Of a stretch of 64,000 nucleotides of DNA, positions 59,342 to 64,000 are shown in pieces. This stretch comes from Bordetella parapertussis (lineage in GTDB: Bacteria; Pseudomonadota; Gammaproteobacteria; Burkholderiales; Burkholderiaceae_B), in the NCBI GenBank assembly GCA_945897365.1, contig CAMDFD010000013.1, positions 1 through 64,000 on the forward strand, given 5' to 3'. The notes under the pieces were generated by a model. That model was not told the origin of the DNA. It made no database searches and was given only the letters and a program-made list of their open reading frames with translations. The number at the start of each line of letters is the position of its first letter. Position 1 is the stretch's first letter. Position numbers and translations under genes: made by a program.

Positions 59342-60313
59342 ATGTTGGGATTTTTTAAAAAACAAGGTCTGGTATTACTCGCCACGCTTGGCTTGGCCTG
59401 TAGTGCGCTTGCCGCCTATCCAGACAAGCCCATTCGCCTGGTGGTGCCTTTCCCACCCGGCGGCGCAGCGGACATCATGGCGAGGGGAATGGCTATCAAG
59501 CTGGGTCAAGAGCTGGGCCAGCCGATTGTGATCGACAATCGAGGGGGCGCGGGTGGTAGCACTGCGAGCGAACTCGTCGCAAAATCTCCAGCCGATGGGT
59601 ATACGATCTTGTTTGCCAACATGGGTACCATGGCGATCAATGTGTCGTTGTATCCCAACCTGCGCTACGACCCCGTTAAAGATTTTGCGCCGATCAGCTT
59701 GACGCACTTGACACCGCGCGTATTGATGGTCAGCCCAGATGTTCCGGCCAACTCCATCGCAGAGCTCATTGCCTTGGCTAAAAAAAATCCTGGCCTGCTG
59801 AGCTACGGCTCGGCAGGCAATGGTAGTTCGAGTCACATCTCTGGTGCGCTTTTCAGCACCATGGCGGGTGTGGAGATGCTGCACATTCCTTACAAGGGCA
59901 GCGCGCCACTTGTGACAGACTTACTGGCTGGGCGCGTCAATATGACTTTCGACTCCTACTCCGTGTATGAAAATCATATCCGCAACGGCAAGGTCAAAGT
60001 ACTTGGGGTGACTGCACCCACGCGAATGGATGTGATGCCGAACGCGCCAACGATTGCGGAGAGCGGACTCAAGGGCTATGAGGTATTGAATTGGTTGGGC
60101 CTGGTGGTGCCCGCAGGCACGCCACCCCAAGTGATCAAGCGACTCAATCAGGCAACTGCCAAGGCCATGGCAGATCCAGCTCTGCGTAAACAACTGATTG
60201 GTCTGGGCATTGAACCAACAAGCTCAACACCCGAGCAGTTTTCTGCTCTGATTCTGACAGAGATTCCTAAGTGGAAGGCGGTTGTCAGCAGCACGGGTGC
60301 CACCAACAATTAA
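59342..60313 (+). CDS. Bug/TctC-family substrate-binding protein
   Basis: 323 residues from the ATG at 59342, preceded by GGGAG at the right distance. An upstream ATG at 59288 overlaps the hydrolase and is unlikely. A signal peptide ends at about residue 25 (CSALAAYPDKPIRL), followed by VVPFPPGGAADIMARGMA and VIDNRGGAGGS, the diagnostic TctC motifs. It is only distantly similar to the Bug protein at 1838-2839. It has no TctAB partners and probably serves the adjacent hydrolase-fold protein. Its stop overlaps the convergent CorC-type gene stop. Confidence 0.92.
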   Translation: MLGFFKKQGLVLLATLGLACSALAAYPDKPIRLVVPFPPGGAADIMARGMAIKLGQELGQPIVIDNRGGAGGSTASELVAKSPADGYTILFANMGTMAINVSLYPNLRYDPVKDFAPISLTHLTPRVLMVSPDVPANSIAELIALAKKNPGLLSYGSAGNGSSSHISGALFSTMAGVEMLHIPYKGSAPLVTDLLAGRVNMTFDSYSVYENHIRNGKVKVLGVTAPTRMDVMPNAPTIAESGLKGYEVLNWLGLVVPAGTPPQVIKRLNQATAKAMADPALRKQLIGLGIEPTSSTPEQFSALILTEIPKWKAVVSSTGATNN

Positions 60314-61590
60314 CTCAATTTCGACGCAAGGACTTTGTCGATCGTCTTTCTGTCCATATCCATGATCTCAAACTGCCAGCCTTCCCACGTGACCTTGTCG
60401 CCTTCGATCGGAAGTTTGCCGCTCAGCAACATAAACATCCCGCTCAGCGTGTGATAGCGGCCTCTTTCTTCTTCGGGGACGACAGACAACGCTAGGCAGT
60501 CTTTCAATTCGGGGATCGGGATGTGGCCGTCGAGCAGCCACGTCCCGTCGTCGCGACGCACCGCCCAGGATTTTGACGGATCACGCGGGGTGAACTCTCC
60601 CGTAATCGCTTCGATTAAGTCTTGCAGGGTGACGATGCCTAACACTTCACCGTATTCGTCCACGACAAAGGCCATTTGTCGTGCCGAGGAACGGAAGTTC
60701 GCAAGCAACTCCATGCCGGTGATCGTTTCGGGCACATAGAGAGCTTCTTCTATCCCTTGGGTCAATTCGTATTTTTCACCCTTGGCGATCTTGGAGAGTA
60801 GTTTTCTCGCATTGAGCACGCCAAGCACTTGATTGAGTTCGCCATTGACCAGCGGAAACCGCGCGTGATCCGTCAGTTCGATCGTCTCAAGGTTTTTTTC
60901 GATCGAAGACTGGATATCGAGATAAATGATATCCGCACGGGGCACCATCAATGAGGCAATCTGACGGTCGTCCAGTCTAAACACATTTTTGACCATCGTG
61001 TGCTCATCTGTTTCGATGAGTCCGGCCTCGGTCCCTTCTTCGAGCACCGCCTGAATTTCTTCTTGTGTGACTTCAGTTTGATTTTTTTCTTTGATACGCA
61101 GGATGCGAAGCATAAATTTCGTAGAGCCGGATAACAGCTTGACGAAGGGTCGCGTCGCCATGGCAAGAAAGGCGATTGGTCTCGCCATCAATCTGGCGAT
61201 CGCCTCGGGATTGGACTGGCCCAGGCGCTTGGGGACAAGCTCACCGATCACAATCGAAAAATACGTGATTGTTAATACGACAATACCTGTACCAAGATAA
61301 CCGGAATACACAGCATTGAGGCCAAGCTCTTGAAGCCAGAGCGCGAGAGGATGTGCGAGCGCGGACTCACCCACGATACCGCTCATCACGCCAATCGAAG
61401 TGATACCGACCTGAACAGTGGAGAGGAATTGATTGGGATCGGCTGCGAGTTTGAGTGCTGCTTTGGCAGAAGCATCGCCCGCATCGGCGGCTTTTTGAAG
61501 TTTTGAACGTTTGGAGGTGATGAGAGCGATTTCAGACATCGCAAACAAACCATTCAGAAGAATCAATGCAACAAGTATCAGTATGTCCAT
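60310..61590 (-). CDS. Hemolysin/CorC family membrane protein (CNNM-CBS)
   Basis: About 426 residues from the ATG at 61590 (a GTG at 61614 is possible). An N-terminal CNNM/DUF21 domain with three or four transmembrane segments (LILVALILLNGLFAMSEIALI, the ITYFSIVIGELVPKRLG region), then a CBS pair (from MVPRADIIYLD to the VTLQDLIEAITGE end), and a C-terminal CorC_HlyC domain. Such proteins affect Mg2+ or Co2+ homeostasis, and hemolysin is only a historical label. Convergent with the Bug gene, sharing TTAA. Confidence 0.92.
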   Translation of the reverse strand: MDILILVALILLNGLFAMSEIALITSKRSKLQKAADAGDASAKAALKLAADPNQFLSTVQVGITSIGVMSGIVGESALAHPLALWLQELGLNAVYSGYLGTGIVVLTITYFSIVIGELVPKRLGQSNPEAIARLMARPIAFLAMATRPFVKLLSGSTKFMLRILRIKEKNQTEVTQEEIQAVLEEGTEAGLIETDEHTMVKNVFRLDDRQIASLMVPRADIIYLDIQSSIEKNLETIELTDHARFPLVNGELNQVLGVLNARKLLSKIAKGEKYELTQGIEEALYVPETITGMELLANFRSSARQMAFVVDEYGEVLGIVTLQDLIEAITGEFTPRDPSKSWAVRRDDGTWLLDGHIPIPELKDCLALSVVPEEERGRYHTLSGMFMLLSGKLPIEGDKVTWEGWQFEIMDMDRKTIDKVLASKLS

Positions 61591-61668
61591 AGGAGGGCAC
61601 GTAGGGTGTGCCACAAGTCATGAGAAGGATTCATTCTAAATTAAAAAGGGCTTTCTGCCCAAATGACC

Positions 61669-62640
61669 TCATTTTGGGCGGTGATGCTCAGGGATACTTT
61701 CTTTTTGATACGTTTTTCGAATCAGATAGGTCGGTCGACGCTTGGCCTCCATATAGGTACGACCGATGTACTCGCCCAAGACGCCGATACCAATCAGTTG
61801 AATACTGCCCAAGAATAAAACAGCAACAAATAAAGAGGGATAACCAGGGAGATCGACGCCATAAATGAGCGTCCGAATCAAAATAAACGACCCGTATAAA
61901 ACCGTGATGAAAGCGCCGAGGACACCTAGATAAGTCCATATGCGCAAGGGGAGGGAACTAAAGCTCGTGATGCCTTCTAAGGCGAAATTCCAGAGTTTCC
62001 AGCCTGAAAATTTGGTGGTACCCGTCGTGCGTGATTGACGTACATAATCAATCGTGACGGTCTTGAAACCCACCCAAGCAAAGAGTCCTTTCATGAATCT
62101 TTGCTTTTCAGGGAGCAACTTCAACGCGTCGACGACAATACGCGTCATGAGGCGACAATCACCCACGTTTGTAGGGATTTTGACGTGAGCAAGATAGTTA
62201 TAGGTGTCATAGAACGCTGCAGCGCTGAGTCTTTTACTCAGGCTATCATTTTGTCGATCGACCCTTTTTGCGAGCACGACGTCTGCACCGCTTTCTTCCC
62301 AGGCTCGAATCAGTCGACCGATTAAAGAGGGCGGATCCTGCAGATCCGAGTCGAGCGGAATAATCAAATCACCTCGAGCTTGGTCTAGTCCGGCCGTCAG
62401 GGCGGCTTCTTTACCAAAGTTGCGCGACAACTCTAAAACCTGAAAGCGTGGGTCTTTTTGCGTCAGCGCGATCAACTGTTCAAGCGTGCGGTCCTTGCTA
62501 CCATCATCAATGCAGAGCACTTCAAAATCAAAGGCATCTAGTTGCGAGAACTCATGGGTGAGAGCTTTGTAAAAGGCGACGATGCCCGTTTCTTCGTCAT
62601 GAAACGGACAGACGAGACTGACTAAAAGCTTGTTATCCAT
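61669..62640 (-). CDS. GT2 glycosyltransferase (GtrB/polyprenyl-phosphate type)
   Basis: 323 residues. The cytoplasmic GT-A domain has SLVCPFHDEETGIVAFYK, VLCIDDGSKDRT and the DXD motif PLDSDLQDPP near residues 93-103. Two transmembrane helices follow, near 230-255 and 263-290, with RTYMEAKRRPTYLI at the end. This matches bactoprenol glucosyltransferases, which load a sugar on undecaprenyl phosphate for transfer in the periplasm. No GtrA-type flippase is adjacent, so the pathway is open. It runs 15 bp after folB. Confidence 0.92.
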   Translation of the reverse strand: MDNKLLVSLVCPFHDEETGIVAFYKALTHEFSQLDAFDFEVLCIDDGSKDRTLEQLIALTQKDPRFQVLELSRNFGKEAALTAGLDQARGDLIIPLDSDLQDPPSLIGRLIRAWEESGADVVLAKRVDRQNDSLSKRLSAAAFYDTYNYLAHVKIPTNVGDCRLMTRIVVDALKLLPEKQRFMKGLFAWVGFKTVTIDYVRQSRTTGTTKFSGWKLWNFALEGITSFSSLPLRIWTYLGVLGAFITVLYGSFILIRTLIYGVDLPGYPSLFVAVLFLGSIQLIGIGVLGEYIGRTYMEAKRRPTYLIRKTYQKESIPEHHRPK

Positions 62641-62655
62641 AAGCCAAGTTCCTAT

Positions 62656-63048
62656 TTACTTAGAACGAAACACCTCGACACCCACCCCCTCGCAGTCTGG
62701 ATAGACATCAGATTTTTCGGTTGAGACGCGTGTGGCGTAGACCAAGGGATGTGCGAGCATGCGCTTGACGATCTCATCGCACAGGGTTTCTTGCAAGTGA
62801 ATATGGCCTATCGCGATGATGTCCGCGATGGTTTGACGCATAAAGTCGTAATCGACAACTTCACTGAGATCGTCTTGGCTAGGCGTATTGTTTTGCAAAG
62901 GCACATACAAGTCGACGTTGATGACAACACGTTGTTCCCCTTTTTTTTCGAACTCGTGCACACCGATGTTCATGTTGATTTCAAAAGCTTTTAAAAATAA
63001 GCGGCGGCAGTGTGTCAGATCGAGCTTTTGAATATGCGTAGGGGTCAT
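62656..63048 (-). CDS. folB: Dihydroneopterin aldolase
   Basis: Cleaves dihydroneopterin to 6-hydroxymethyldihydropterin, the substrate of the FolK encoded at 8930-9415. 130 residues. ANxGVHEFEKKGEQRVVINVDLYV-type start with the family sequence IGVHEFEKKGEQRVVINV, then VDYDFMRQTI and the catalytic Lys region. It lies 16 bp after a pteridine-reductase-like SDR in a likely operon. The window thus holds folB, folP and folK at separate sites. Confidence 0.94.
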   Translation of the reverse strand: MTPTHIQKLDLTHCRRLFLKAFEINMNIGVHEFEKKGEQRVVINVDLYVPLQNNTPSQDDLSEVVDYDFMRQTIADIIAIGHIHLQETLCDEIVKRMLAHPLVYATRVSTEKSDVYPDCEGVGVEVFRSK

Positions 63049-63064
63049 TGTTGAGGTGTTCGGG

Positions 63065-63856
63065 TCAGGAAGTTAAAAACATTACATCGCGATCGGATGC
63101 TTTGAGGTGTTGGCCACCGTCTACATACAGTGTGGTGCCGGTAATAGCATGTGCACGGGCGAGATAGACTGCGGCGGCGGAAATGTCCTCGGGCGTAGAG
63201 GATTTGCCAAGCGGTGTCTGATGGTGTGCTTGTTTAAAACCTGTTTCGGTTTGATCTCCGGAGACCAGTGTAATCCCCGGTGCTAGACCGACCACTCGCA
63301 CATAGGGAGCAAGCGCTTTGGCCAACAAGCGGGTCGCCTCAAGGAGAGCGGCCTTGGAGAGTGTGTAGGACAAAAAATCTGGATTGGGGTTGATCAGCTT
63401 TTGATCCAGCAGATTGATCACAACGGCGGGGTGTTGAAACGCATGGGGACTTTGACTGCGCGCGCGGTGCAGCTCGCGGGCGAGCAACACGGGCGCCGAG
63501 ACATTAATATGCATGTGGGTATCGAGTCGCGCGTAACTAAAGCTCTGCGCCTCGTCAAAATCAAACAACGAAGCATTGTTGACAAGACAGCTCGGCAATC
63601 CGAGTGTCTCGGTACAGTGGGTCACTAAGCTCGCCACCGACGACTCCACTGCAAGATCGGCCTGCAATGCCACCGCACGGCGACCGAGGGCCTGGATATC
63701 AAGGACGGTCTGCTGTGCCTCGACAGCCGACGTCCCATAGTGAATCGCCACATCCCATCCCGCCGTGGCAAGTCCCAGGGCAATGCTGCGCCCCAGGCGC
63801 TTGCCAGCGCCTGTCACCAGAGCAATGTTTTCTTTAGGGACTGTCGACACGTTCAT
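63065..63856 (-). CDS. SDR, pteridine-reductase-like (FolM/PTR1 type)
   Basis: About 263 residues from the ATG at 63856; ATGs at 63871 and 63907 are possible. The cofactor loop TGAGKRLG has Arg where other SDRs have Gly (TGxxxRxG), the mark of the pteridine reductase group, which uses NADPH. Active-site YTLSKAALL is present. With folB immediately downstream, it likely reduces dihydrofolate or dihydrobiopterin-type pterins. It would work next to FolB in folate recycling. Activity is inferred from the motif and context only. Confidence 0.85.
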   Translation of the reverse strand: MNVSTVPKENIALVTGAGKRLGRSIALGLATAGWDVAIHYGTSAVEAQQTVLDIQALGRRAVALQADLAVESSVASLVTHCTETLGLPSCLVNNASLFDFDEAQSFSYARLDTHMHINVSAPVLLARELHRARSQSPHAFQHPAVVINLLDQKLINPNPDFLSYTLSKAALLEATRLLAKALAPYVRVVGLAPGITLVSGDQTETGFKQAHHQTPLGKSSTPEDISAAAVYLARAHAITGTTLYVDGGQHLKASDRDVMFLTS

Positions 63857-63933
63857 TTCGCCTGAGTGCATGGTGTCGCCCACTATAGGCGCCACGACAA
63901 CCAACATATTAACTTGCCTAGGTCCAATGAGAC

Positions 63934-63999
63934 TTATGCGCCCTTGAGAAGTGGGCTTAATACCCGTGAATACTGGCTCGCCATATCGTAGGCGTGCCC
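63934..63999 (-). other. Possible 3' end of a gene cut by the window edge
   Basis: A minus-strand frame enters from the right edge and ends with TAA at 63934-63936 (tail residues ...SRVLSPLLKGA). It could be the end of an upstream gene in the same direction. The piece is too short to name. The frame of the SDR is also open to the edge, so this may be nothing. Confidence 0.2.
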
Positions 64000-64000
64000 A

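Noticed and set aside
57332..60313. Genomic island at tRNA-Pro
   Set aside because: A pseudogene and accessory genes follow the tRNA, but no integrase and no second copy of the tRNA 3' end were found.

Overview
The window looks like a chromosomal segment of a betaproteobacterium in Burkholderiales, most likely Alcaligenaceae-like (Bordetella relatives). The reasons are two stand-alone Bug/TctC-type substrate-binding proteins without TctAB partners, split acyl-CoA catabolic gene sets, and housekeeping gene order typical of this group: hda-HAD-pcnB-folK, purM, miaA-mutL-amiC-tsaE, ffs-dnaX-ybaB-recR, carAB, greA-yhbY-rlmE-ftsH-folP-glmM and ppx-ppk1-pst. Genus assignment is inference. No rRNA, CRISPR array, intact insertion sequence or prophage was seen, and no gene-free stretch exceeds 300 bases.

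Layout. 1-8.9 kb is a divergent acyl-CoA catabolic module. The minus arm carries two CoA-transferase subunits, a Bug receptor, an SDR and a hydratase 2. The plus arm carries two dissimilar acyl-CoA dehydrogenases, a MaoC-type hydratase and a CaiB/BaiF CoA-transferase. 8.9-18.9 kb holds folate, tRNA-processing, replication-control, repair and cell-wall genes, ending with xerD and tRNA-Arg(CCT). 19-29.6 kb holds an MFS transporter, a small membrane protein, an AddB/AddA-type helicase-nuclease pair, the 4.5S RNA, dnaX, ybaB and recR. 29.7-35.1 kb holds tal (minus) and carAB. 35.1-43.4 kb is an accessory block between carB and greA: a second CaiB, an SDR, a histidine phosphatase, a ferredoxin-NADP reductase and a branched-chain-type ABC transporter with a fused LivH-LivM permease. 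43.5-49.6 kb is greA, yhbY, rlmE, ftsH, folP and glmM. 49.6-57.3 kb is a phosphate/polyphosphate block (ppx, ppk1, pstSCAB) with Pho-box-like sites before ppk1 and pstS. 57.3-64 kb holds tRNA-Pro(TGG), a decayed AAA/DUF4143 pseudogene, an alpha/beta hydrolase lacking its serine nucleophile, a second Bug protein, a CBS/CorC-type membrane protein, a GT2 glycosyltransferase, folB and a pteridine-reductase-like SDR.

How it works together. The left module could activate an acid to its CoA thioester, dehydrogenate it with a heteromeric dehydrogenase, and carry out (R)-specific hydration and oxidation using separate proteins equivalent to the two halves of multifunctional enzyme 2. The Bug protein would capture the substrate. 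The phosphate block couples high-affinity phosphate import to polyphosphate turnover. No clear new defence or mobile system was found. The points most worth following are the left catabolic module, the hairpin in the greA leader, the three-codon mini-ORF in front of hda, the internally deleted DUF4143 gene with a 17-bp perfect inverted repeat at one junction, and the nucleophile-less hydrolase.
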